A stretch of 6,868 nucleotides of DNA, from positions 1-6,868 of the forward strand of contig JAKLHG010000212.1 of the NCBI GenBank assembly GCA_022710255.1, written 5' to 3'. A model generated the notes under the pieces. It was not told the origin of the DNA. It did no database searches and worked only from the letters and a program-made list of their open reading frames with translations. The position numbers and the translations under genes are program-made. Positions within the stretch are counted from its first letter, which is position 1; each line of letters begins with the position of its first letter. Below are positions 1 to 5,141 of the stretch, one piece after another. Origin of the DNA: Candidatus Hydrogenedentota bacterium. GTDB taxonomy: Bacteria; Hydrogenedentota; Hydrogenedentia; Hydrogenedentales; CAITNO01.

Positions 1-1048
1 TCAGGACATTATCCTTGAACATGACAGTCAGATAGAAGGCGCCGCCGGGCTTGTTCACGATGACGGAATCACATCCCCCGAAGAAACGGACCGCCTCGTT
101 GGCACGGCTGCTGAACATCAATGCACGCGTTTCCAGGTGCCGCTTATAGCGGCCGTTGCCGCATACAAGCGGCAGCGACATCTGAGGCAGCGTCGTGGAG
201 CAAACTTCCAGGCGCTTGGCCGCCAGCAGGCTGTTCACATAGGTGTTAAAATTCTCATCGCGTGTCCGGTTTAAAATTTCTATCCAGCCGCAGCGCGCAC
301 CGGGCCAGGGGTATTCCTTGCTGATACCCCGCATGGCAAGCGCCGGAACATTCTGAATCCACTGGCTCATGTGCCATCTGGGGTGGCCCGGATAGGTAAT
401 ATGGGTATAAATCTCGTCTGCAATGATGAACAGGTCATGTTCCTGCGCGATGGCGACGATGTCGTCCAAAATTTCACGCGGGTACACCGCACCCGTGGGA
501 TTGTCCGGGCTTAACAACAGTATCCCCGCAATGGAATCGTTATATTTGACTTTATTTCGGATATCGTCCACGTTGGGCAGCCATCCGTTATAAGGGTCCA
601 GGTCATAGGTCACGTGGTTATACCCGGAATGGGCGGCTTCAGCGGAAGAATGGGTGCTGTATGCGGGAGACGGGCCGAGCACACGCGCTTCCCGTTTCAG
701 AAACCCGTATACCCGGGCTACGGCGTCACCAATGCCGTTGAAAAAAATGATATCCTCGGGGGTAATCTTTATGCCGTCTTTGCGGATGTTCACTTCTTCC
801 GCGAGAAACGCGCGCGTTTCAAGTACACCGGCCGTATCGCAATATCGGAAGGAAGTCGGCTGCTCGAGCAATTCATGAAGAATATCGCGTATCCAGGGGG
901 CAAGCACTTCCCCTTTTTCCACTGGATCGCCGATATTCTCCCAGGTTATCGTCTGGCCGAGGGACCGGATTTCCCGCGCAACGCCGACAATTTCCCGAAT
1001 CTCATATTTAAGGTTGGTTGCACCTTCATGTACTATGCTGCGTCTCAT
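1..1048 (-). CDS. Class I/II PLP-dependent aminotransferase (AlaA-like), C-terminus cut by window edge
   Basis: Cytoplasmic fold-type I aminotransferase, transferring an amino group between an amino acid and a 2-oxo acid; the substrate cannot be read here. I translated 349 codons on the minus strand, open at base 1. Visible signatures in order: WENIGDP near residue 36, FRYCDTAGVLETR near 68 (cofactor/substrate lid region of AlaA-type enzymes), PDNPTG at 181-186, ADEIY at 210-214 (Asp211 for the pyridine nitrogen, Tyr214), and SKEYPWPGAR at 243-252, where Lys244 is the Schiff-base lysine and Arg252 the phosphate-binding arginine. From memory it closely resembles a family of about 430 residues, so about 80 residues, including the substrate-carboxylate arginine, are off the left edge. 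The ATG at 1048 matches the family N-terminus but has no strong ribosome-binding site, and a 27-codon upstream frame overlaps it by ATGA. Divergent from the amidohydrolase cluster. The family call is firm; substrate is unknown. Confidence 0.93.
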   Translation of the reverse strand, partial: MRRSIVHEGATNLKYEIREIVGVAREIRSLGQTITWENIGDPVEKGEVLAPWIRDILHELLEQPTSFRYCDTAGVLETRAFLAEEVNIRKDGIKITPEDIIFFNGIGDAVARVYGFLKREARVLGPSPAYSTHSSAEAAHSGYNHVTYDLDPYNGWLPNVDDIRNKVKYNDSIAGILLLSPDNPTGAVYPREILDDIVAIAQEHDLFIIADEIYTHITYPGHPRWHMSQWIQNVPALAMRGISKEYPWPGARCGWIEILNRTRDENFNTYVNSLLAAKRLEVCSTTLPQMSLPLVCGNGRYKRHLETRALMFSSRANEAVRFFGGCDSVIVNKPGGAFYLTVMFKDNVL

Positions 1049-1178
1049 AAGAAAATAATTCTTTCGTTTCTTTCAAACTTCTGGAATGTCCTGTGGTCCG
1101 GAAGGATCTTCTCCGTGCCGTGAGGCATTTCCTGGAGAACTAAAAACACGGTCACCCTTGGATAGGAACTACGCTTGT

Positions 1179-1199
1179 AGCCTGTATATATGATAGGCT
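1179..1199. promoter_or_regulatory. Dyad overlapping the divergent promoter (possible operator)
   Basis: AGCCTGT (1179-1185) and ATAGGCT (1193-1199) form an inverted repeat around an AT-rich centre: 5 Watson-Crick pairs, one G-T, one more pair. It overlaps the predicted -10 and start site of the minus-strand aminotransferase promoter and lies about 100 bases upstream of the plus-strand amidohydrolase start, where a TATAAA (1209-1214) could be a weak plus-strand -10. A repressor site controlling one or both directions is an inference; no regulator gene is present in the window. Confidence 0.3.
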
Positions 1200-1219
1200 T
1201 TTCCACGATATAAATGCAA
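1190..1219 (-). promoter_or_regulatory. Predicted sigma70-type promoter for the aminotransferase
   Basis: On the minus strand TTGCAT (1219-1214) is followed by 18 bases and TATCAT (1195-1190), five of six matches to TATAAT. Transcription would start near 1183, giving a leader of about 135 bases before the ATG at 1048. The -35 hexamer is identical to that of the other strong promoter in this window (4992-4987). This is inferred from sequence alone. Confidence 0.5.
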
Positions 1220-1296
1220 TCGTTTCCCGTTATCAGCAGGGCCATCAGGCCGGCAGACGGTAACGTCAGTTTCACAACAAAGGGAGTGAGGATTTC

Positions 1297-2121
1297 GTGA
1301 CAAAAGCGAACAGTGCCGTTGATGTCTGGATGCAACATCCAACGCCATTTTTCATGAGCCAGCCCATGTTCGACTCCCTGCGCCGATGGATGGGCATGGA
1401 CGGCCCGCCCCGGGAAATCCCCCTTGAGCTTACCCTTCAGGCCATGGACGGGGGCGGCGTGGAAAAGGGGCTTATCTGTGCCTGGCACGGTCCCCAGGGT
1501 CCCATCATCAACAATGATGAAGTGGCTTCCTGGGTGGCCCGGTACCCCGACCGTCTGACAGGTATCGCCGCAGTTAATCTCACCCGGCCCATGGAGGCCG
1601 TGCATGAAGTGCGGCGCTGCGTCCGTGAACTGGGTTTCAAGGGCTTGCGCATTGTGCAATGGCTTTGGAATCTCCCGCCAAACAACCGCTATTACTACCC
1701 CCTGTTTGCCGAATGCGTCGAATTAAACATTCCCGTGTGCCTGCAGGTCGGTCATACAGGCCCGCTGTGCCCTTCGGAACCCGGACGTCCCATTCCCTAT
1801 ATCGATGAAATCGCGTTGGATTTCCCGGAACTGGTGGTGGTGGGGGGGCATATCGGCTACCCATGGACCCAGGAGATGATTGCCGTCGCGACGAAACACC
1901 CCAATGTTTACATAGACACCTCCGCGTACAAGGCCAAACGATTTCCCCCGGAGCTGGTCGCCTACATGAAAGGCAACGGCAAAAAGAAAGTCATGTTTGG
2001 CACCAATTATCCTATGATGACGCCGGGGATGGCGTTGGAAGGATTGGAAGGGCTCGGGTTGGAAGAAGCCGTGCAGGACCTGTTCCTGTCAAGCAACGCC
2101 AGGCGGGTGTTTCGTCTTTAG
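1297..2121 (+). CDS. Amidohydrolase-2 (ACMSD-like) family protein with altered metal ligands
   Basis: TIM-barrel protein of the amidohydrolase-related family (PF04909 type), whose members hydrolyse or decarboxylate carboxylic and lactone substrates; the substrate is unknown. GTG start at 1297 behind AGGA with a 4-base spacer. Length is 274 residues, near complete for the family. Visible landmarks: VDVWMQHP at 8-15 where the family usually has DxHxH; HGPQGP at 64-69; GFKGLRI at 113-119; VGHTG with His153; GGHIGYPW with His185; YIDTSAY at 205-211; FGTNYPM at 234-240. The two middle histidines are kept, but the N-terminal HxH is reduced to one His14 and the C-terminal catalytic Asp is Asn237. 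From memory a subset of relatives carries the same DVWMQHP and GTNYPM forms, so this is probably a subfamily feature and not damage. First gene of a plus-strand cluster; the next start is 15 bases beyond its stop. Confidence 0.88.
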   Translation: MTKANSAVDVWMQHPTPFFMSQPMFDSLRRWMGMDGPPREIPLELTLQAMDGGGVEKGLICAWHGPQGPIINNDEVASWVARYPDRLTGIAAVNLTRPMEAVHEVRRCVRELGFKGLRIVQWLWNLPPNNRYYYPLFAECVELNIPVCLQVGHTGPLCPSEPGRPIPYIDEIALDFPELVVVGGHIGYPWTQEMIAVATKHPNVYIDTSAYKAKRFPPELVAYMKGNGKKKVMFGTNYPMMTPGMALEGLEGLGLEEAVQDLFLSSNARRVFRL

Positions 2122-2136
2122 CAAGAGGAGTTTTTC

Positions 2137-2280
2137 GTGAACGAATGCGGCATCGGAAATGACAAAGGATTTCCGGATATCATCGCCGGAGCTTTCCTTC
2201 CATATGCCCTTTTTGTGGCTATTGTCGGCAGTCTGTTTACCTTGATGCTCTTTTTCGGCAAGCCTGTGGAACAGGGTTGA
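2137..2280 (+). CDS. Small single-pass membrane protein, 47 residues
   Basis: Short gene in the gap between two larger ones. GTG at 2137 follows a very good ribosome-binding site, AAGAGGAG (2123-2130), with a 6-base spacer; the frame ends in TGA at 2278-2280. The first 15 residues are polar and contain Cys4, then about 26 hydrophobic residues (IIAGAFLPYALFVAI to LFTLMLFF, 15-40) form one transmembrane helix, and the tail GKPVEQG carries one lysine and one glutamate. It starts 15 bases after the amidohydrolase stop and ends 59 bases before the start of the secreted beta-propeller gene, so it sits inside a three-gene unit. I do not recognise a family. Membrane localisation follows from the hydrophobic segment; a role as a small accessory or anchor subunit is only an inference. 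Confidence 0.62.
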   Translation: MNECGIGNDKGFPDIIAGAFLPYALFVAIVGSLFTLMLFFGKPVEQG

Positions 2281-2339
2281 AAGCCCTTATACTGCCGCTG
2301 AAGGGCAACGCAACTATATTTGAAAAGAGGGAGAATCTC

Positions 2340-3314
2340 ATGACTTTATGCAATACACGGCTGCAACGCTCCATCGGCGCACTCATCGTGGCACTGGCGG
2401 GGGCCGGCGCCATCCTGAATGCAGGCGCGGATTCCCCGTCCGTGAACATAAAAAAACTGGGCACCATCGATATCGACCTGGTGGAAACCACGCCTGTTGT
2501 TTTCAACAACAAAGTCTACCGCTTTGAATACGTGCGTCAAAATTACTGGAATAACAAGACCGGCGATTCCTACTTCCGTTTCATAGACCACGATACCGGC
2601 ACGCCTACCCCGTCCTTCGCCAAGGGGTATCATCTGGGCAGCGCCGCCGTGGACGGCGGTCTGGTCATTGTGACCGCGGTAAATATCTGGGACGGGGACG
2701 AGATCGATGTTTTTGTTTCCCGTGATTTGAACGCCTGGGAATCCTGGAATGCCCTGACCCTGCCCGGCTACGGCATGTTCAACACCTCCCTGTGCAAAGC
2801 CGGGGAGGACTATGTGCTCATGTTCGAAGTGGGCAAACCGCCAGAAGTTGCCGGCAATCCCTTCACCGCGCGGTTTGCCAAGTCAAAAGACCTGAAAACG
2901 TGGACGCTGACCCCGCCGGAATGCACCTACGACAAGAGCCGATACACCGCGCCCCATTGCCTGCGCTATTTCGAAGGGTACTATTACAACTTCTTCCTCG
3001 AGGCGGTTAAAGACGGGTATGAGCAGTATGTGGTGCGTTCCAAGGATCTAATCCACTGGGAGCCCAGTACAGCAAACCCTGTCCTGAAAGCCTCGGACGC
3101 GGACAAAATCATCCACAACTCCAGCCTCACTCCGGAACAGCGTAACCGGATCGCGCAAGCCAATAATATCAATAATTCTGATTTCGACTATTGTGAATTC
3201 GAAGGCGCATTAATCATCAACTATTCCTGGGGCAACCAGCAGGGGATGGAACATCTCGCCGAGGCACGGTACGAAGGAACGGAGGCGGCTTTCTTGAAGG
3301 CCCTGTTCCCATAA
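2340..3314 (+). CDS. Secreted beta-propeller glycoside hydrolase-like protein (GH43/GH32-type fold)
   Basis: 324 residues from ATG 2340, chosen over the in-frame TTG at 2277 because GAGGGAG lies 6 bases upstream and a signal peptide then starts at residue 1: TLCNTRLQR basic region, hydrophobic 11-26, likely cleavage after NAGA (residue 30). The mature part repeats the S(K/R)DLxxW blade motif of five-bladed propeller glycosidases: SRDLNAWE at 127, SKDLKTWTL at 182, SKDLIHWEPS at 234. Other landmarks are VETTPVVF at 48-55, YRFEYVR at 60-66, FNTSLCK at 147-153, RYTAPHCLRY at 201-210, CEFEGALIINYSWGNQ near 285-300. It is expected to act outside the cytoplasmic membrane, possibly on carbohydrate, but I cannot assign catalytic residues or substrate. 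Related proteins in Planctomycetota-type genomes are known to me only as uncharacterised. Last gene of the plus-strand cluster; only 51 bases separate its stop from the convergent kinase gene. Confidence 0.8.
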   Translation: MTLCNTRLQRSIGALIVALAGAGAILNAGADSPSVNIKKLGTIDIDLVETTPVVFNNKVYRFEYVRQNYWNNKTGDSYFRFIDHDTGTPTPSFAKGYHLGSAAVDGGLVIVTAVNIWDGDEIDVFVSRDLNAWESWNALTLPGYGMFNTSLCKAGEDYVLMFEVGKPPEVAGNPFTARFAKSKDLKTWTLTPPECTYDKSRYTAPHCLRYFEGYYYNFFLEAVKDGYEQYVVRSKDLIHWEPSTANPVLKASDADKIIHNSSLTPEQRNRIAQANNINNSDFDYCEFEGALIINYSWGNQQGMEHLAEARYEGTEAAFLKALFP

Positions 3315-3365
3315 CCCCAGCGGAAACTGTTCCCCCTTCCATGCAGCACCAATCCCCCCGACCGC

Positions 3366-3836
3366 TTATAAAAGCGCCTCCCGCAACACGCGCCACACAT
3401 AAGGCCCCAAGACCAGCACCCCGATAACCGCCGAACCGATGGCGGCAATAAGCACGGCGCCGGCAGCCACATCCTTCGCCTGTTTCACCAGCGGATGGAA
3501 CTCGGGGGACGCCACATCGGCCAGCAATTCGAAAGCGGTATTGAGCGCCTCCGCCGTCCACACCGCCATCACCGCCAGCACTAGCCAGCACCATTCCCCG
3601 TCGGACAGCCCAAAAAACACTCCCAGCACTGCAATCGCGGCGGTAGCCATCGCATGGATCCAGGCATTATGCTGGGTCTTCAGCATGGTCCACACCCCTG
3701 CAAAAGCATATTTGAAACTGCGTATGCGACCCCTGATTGCAAAAGAGGAAGGTTCTTTGGGGAATTCAGGCGCTGCGTTATTCATTCCAGCAGTGTATGC
3801 CATTATAAATATGAGATCAACTTTTTCCATCGTCAC
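3366..3836 (-). CDS. dgkA: Diacylglycerol/undecaprenol kinase family membrane protein
   Basis: Small integral-membrane lipid kinase that phosphorylates diacylglycerol or undecaprenol with ATP, for lipid recycling or cell-wall carrier supply. Signatures: IRSFKYAFAGVW at 38-49, HNAWIH at 56-61, three hydrophobic helices (about 62-77, 82-98, 123-144), AEALNTAFE at 95-103 with the catalytic Glu96 and Asn99, and HPLVKQAKDVAAGAVL at 114-129, the family signature with Lys118, Lys121 and Asp122. Relatives are about 120-140 residues. The longest frame (156) begins with GTG 3836 behind GGGGA; the ATG at 3785 would give a more typical 139-residue protein and lies about 20 bases after a TATAAT, so the start is uncertain. 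The glutamate common just before the NxRIH segment is Gln/His here. The next upstream gene on this strand is more than 1.3 kb away; no partner is evident. Lipid specificity is not readable. Confidence 0.9.
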   Translation of the reverse strand: MTMEKVDLIFIMAYTAGMNNAAPEFPKEPSSFAIRGRIRSFKYAFAGVWTMLKTQHNAWIHAMATAAIAVLGVFFGLSDGEWCWLVLAVMAVWTAEALNTAFELLADVASPEFHPLVKQAKDVAAGAVLIAAIGSAVIGVLVLGPYVWRVLREALL

Positions 3837-4045
3837 TTTGTTCCCCGTCTCTTTACATCCCGTTCCACCCGCATACTCTTGACCACCTGTTCCACACGCA
3901 CTAAAATCACTTTCGAAATGAAGATAGATTTCTCCCCCAGTTTACATAGGACTGTTCACGCCGCTTTGAGCATTTCAGAAGCATTTCATGGTTTCAAGAT
4001 GAGCACCAATTTTCAAGGCAGATTTGGTGGTATACAACAGATCGG
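3837..4045. other. Non-coding stretch upstream of the kinase gene
   Basis: No convincing gene. A 25-codon minus-strand frame (3910-3833, GTG start) ends in a TGA that overlaps the GTG at 3836, but has no ribosome-binding site and no recognisable content. A 16-base segment at 4005-4020 (ACCAATTTTCAAGGCA) recurs at 4290-4305 with two changes, flanking the inverted-repeat cluster. Confidence 0.5.
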
Positions 4046-4046
4046 A

Positions 4047-4134
4047 GCAAAAATGGGACTGCCTCCGGCGCGTGCGACGACTGTGTGTGGTGCAGGTAAT
4101 CTTGGGTCGCGCCGGAGGCTGTCCCTCTTTTTGC
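4047..4134. repeat. REPIN-like inverted pair 1
   Basis: Arms at 4047-4072 and 4108-4134 are near-perfect inverted repeats: GCAAAAA then one or two bases, then GGGAC(T/A)GCCTCCGGCGCG. The GC-rich ends face inward around a 35-base linker and the A/T-run ends face outward. Each arm resembles the arms of pair 2, so this is a repeated small element and not a single hairpin. Architecture matches REP doublets (REPINs), which are spread by RAYT transposases elsewhere in a genome; no transposase gene is in the window. Confidence 0.75.
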
Positions 4135-4151
4135 GGACACATCGGTCAAGA

Positions 4152-4276
4152 CCGAAAAAAGCGGGACAGTTCCCGCCGCGCGGGAGCTTGGTACTTATGG
4201 GTCTATACGCATGTCTGGGGTAGAGGTGTTCTGTTGGGCCTTTTATAATACGCCGCGAAAACAGTCCCATTTTTTC
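4152..4276. repeat. REPIN-like inverted pair 2
   Basis: Arms at 4152-4180 and 4251-4276 share with pair 1 the pattern A-run, GGGAC(A/T)G, pyrimidine/GC block, CGCCGCG or CGCGGC. They are inverted to each other around a 70-base linker and more diverged than pair 1. The left arm doubles as a minus-strand terminator (see separate entry). A CGGTC-AA-GACCG hairpin (4143-4154) abuts the left arm. Confidence 0.6.
4155..4176 (-). terminator. Minus-strand intrinsic terminator inside a repeat arm
   Basis: On the minus strand GCGGGA (4176-4171), loop ACTG, TCCCGC (4166-4161), then six T (4160-4155): a 6-bp GC-rich stem with a U-tract. It would insulate the kinase gene from any transcript arriving from the right. 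The same arm can instead pair with its distant partner or with the adjacent GCGGGA (4180-4185), so function is inferred. Confidence 0.55.
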
Positions 4277-4370
4277 TTGGGAAATGGGTACCAATTTTCG
4301 AAGCAAAAAAAGTATATGCTTGGATGGAATATGCGAACGAGAGTGAAACGCGGCCGCGCGGGTGCACCAC

Positions 4371-4402
4371 AAAAAAACCTTGCACGCGTATGCGTACAAG
4401 GT
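4371..4402 (-). terminator. Strong intrinsic terminator ending the repeat-bearing transcript
   Basis: On the minus strand ACCTTGTACGC (4402-4392), loop ATAC (4391-4388), GCGTGCAAGGT (4387-4377), then a T run (4377-4371). All 11 pairs form on the minus strand, counting one T-G wobble; on the plus strand that position is a C-A mismatch and there is no T run. Orientation is therefore minus. It lies 14 bases after the last hairpin of the tandem repeat. Confidence 0.88.
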
Positions 4403-4412
4403 TGGAATTGTT

Positions 4413-4496
4413 AGGTGGAGATGCCGGAAGGGGGCGTCCAGCATCTCCGGTGAGGTGTTTTGGCTCTGAGGGGGAACAGAGCGTTGCAGAGAAAAA
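4413..4496 (-). repeat. Tandem repeat copy 1 (two C-loop hairpins)
   Basis: 84 bases repeated at 4511-4594 with two substitutions (4440-4441 against 4538-4539), period 98. On the minus strand it holds GCTCTG-TTCCCCCT-CAGAGC (4482-4463) and a 12-bp stem GGAGATGCTGGA / TCCGGCATCTCC (4448-4417) with loop CGCCCCCT. A second CTCTG (just upstream of the 6-bp hairpin) can compete for the CAGAG arm. Confidence 0.95.
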
Positions 4497-4510
4497 CATA
4501 TGAGTACTTA

Positions 4511-4594
4511 AGGTGGAGATGCCGGAAGGGGGCGTCCGACATCTCCGGTGAGGTGTTTTGGCTCTGAGGGGGAACAGAGCGTTGCAGAGAAAAA
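4511..4594 (-). repeat. Tandem repeat copy 2 (two C-loop hairpins)
   Basis: Partner of the 4413-4496 copy and the first to be transcribed on the minus strand. The 6-bp hairpin (4580-4561) is identical. The 12-bp hairpin (4546-4515) reads GGAGATGTCGGA / TCCGGCATCTCC: the two changed bases turn C-G,U-G into U-G,C-G, so all pairs are kept. It is preceded on the minus strand by a run of eight T. Confidence 0.95.
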
Positions 4595-4963
4595 AAAGAA
4601 ATAGTGCTTATTTAGAACGAAGGTACAGCGTTTGATACGGACGGTCATCTTCTTTCAAGGTTTCTTAACTGGGCTTTGTCCAGCCAGATCACAGAGATCC
4701 ATTATACCCTCGCCCAGCGGAATAATCCCCATGCTGGCAAGCCCACTTAGGCTTATTAAACCAGCCGCCTTTCTTGGAAGACTAAACCAGGTAACCGGCG
4801 CATTACCCCTTCAATAATGAATCGTCCAGAAAATGAACACATCTTCAAGTAGGCGCCTGCGTACCTACACCTGACCATTTCAGATTCAATTATCAATTAT
4901 TTCTTGATGGTTGCCGCTACCCTTATTACAACACCCGGCAACGCAGAACTCTTCTCTTGCGGT

Positions 4964-4992
4964 AGTATACTCTATATCAAACATGAATGCAA
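4964..4992 (-). promoter_or_regulatory. Near-consensus sigma70-type promoter, minus strand
   Basis: TTGCAT (4992-4987), 17-base spacer, TATACT (4969-4964): four of six and five of six consensus bases with optimal spacing, in an AT-rich setting. It points away from the FmdB-like gene and into the non-coding region, so it would drive the repeat-bearing transcript from about 4957. Confidence 0.7.
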
Positions 4993-5141
4993 GAAGTTTT
5001 TTTAGCATATATTGTCATATTACTCTATTCTAATGCATTAATTTTCGCGCACGTTCGGGTTCACGAATTCCCCATCTCGGTACCCCATACGCGCCTCTTT
5101 CCTTACTCTGAACACGCTATATGAAACGTTAAGGAACAACA
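4993..5141. other. AT-rich spacer behind the leu operon
   Basis: No gene found. On the minus strand TTCCTTA/TAAGGAA (5136-5130 with 5105-5099) could form a 7-bp hairpin just after the FmdB-like stop codon, but no T run follows, so I do not call it a terminator. Where the leu operon transcript ends is unclear and it may read into the downstream non-coding region. Confidence 0.4.

Larger units (their letters stand above)
4371..4957 (-). ncRNA. Candidate structured non-coding RNA, about 590 nt
   Basis: Bounded by a strong promoter (start near 4957) and a strong terminator (4371-4402), with no convincing gene between. Minus-strand secondary structure seen by eye, 5' to 3': GTTGCCG/CGGCAAC stem near 4944-4908; a hairpin GCTGG...AAGCC-TAAGTG-GGCTT-G-CCAGC near 4767-4735; CTGGCT...AGCCCAG near 4686-4668; a possible long-range pairing AGGTACG with TGTACCT enclosing about 240 bases (near 4865 and 4620); then the two tandem C-loop modules. 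I compared it from memory with tmRNA, RNase P RNA, 6S and SRP RNA and found none of their conserved cores. It may be one long RNA or a leader followed by tandem small RNAs processed from it. Existence as an RNA is inferred; nothing identifies its class. Confidence 0.42.

Noticed and set aside
614..1123. 169-codon plus-strand frame
   Set aside because: Fully antisense to the aminotransferase, whose minus-strand motifs are unmistakable; no family resemblance and no ribosome-binding site.
1045..1659. 204-codon minus-strand frame across the amidohydrolase start
   Set aside because: Mostly antisense to the amidohydrolase; composition (His/Gly/Pro rich) is typical of a shadow frame. Only its last 27 codons, lying outside the gene, are kept as a possible leader.
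3439..3882. 147-codon plus-strand frame
   Set aside because: Antisense to the kinase gene with no start signal; low-complexity Ser/Ala/Thr content.
3833..3910. 25-codon minus-strand frame overlapping the kinase GTG by GTGA
   Set aside because: No ribosome-binding site and a repetitive Val/Arg/Lys composition; the overlap alone is weak evidence.
4013..4444. 143-codon minus-strand frame and overlapping plus-strand frames at 4024-4414
   Set aside because: They run through the inverted-repeat arms, the terminator and the first tandem copy; open only because the repeats lack stops; no ribosome-binding sites.
4413..4594. CRISPR array
   Set aside because: Only two long direct repeats (84 bp) separated by 14 bases, with hairpin structure and no spacers of the usual length, no cas genes.
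4701..4706. TATAAT on the minus strand as a second promoter closer to the tandem repeats
   Set aside because: No acceptable -35 at 16-18 bases and no extended -10; it lies within the structured part of the candidate RNA.
4632..4817. 61-codon plus-strand frame
   Set aside because: No ribosome-binding site, no recognised family, and transcription signals on both sides point to the minus strand.
4371..4957. tmRNA, RNase P RNA or group II intron
   Set aside because: No tRNA-like acceptor with CCA, no RNase P conserved core (GAGGAAAGTCC), no intron domain V hairpin or reverse transcriptase was seen on either strand.
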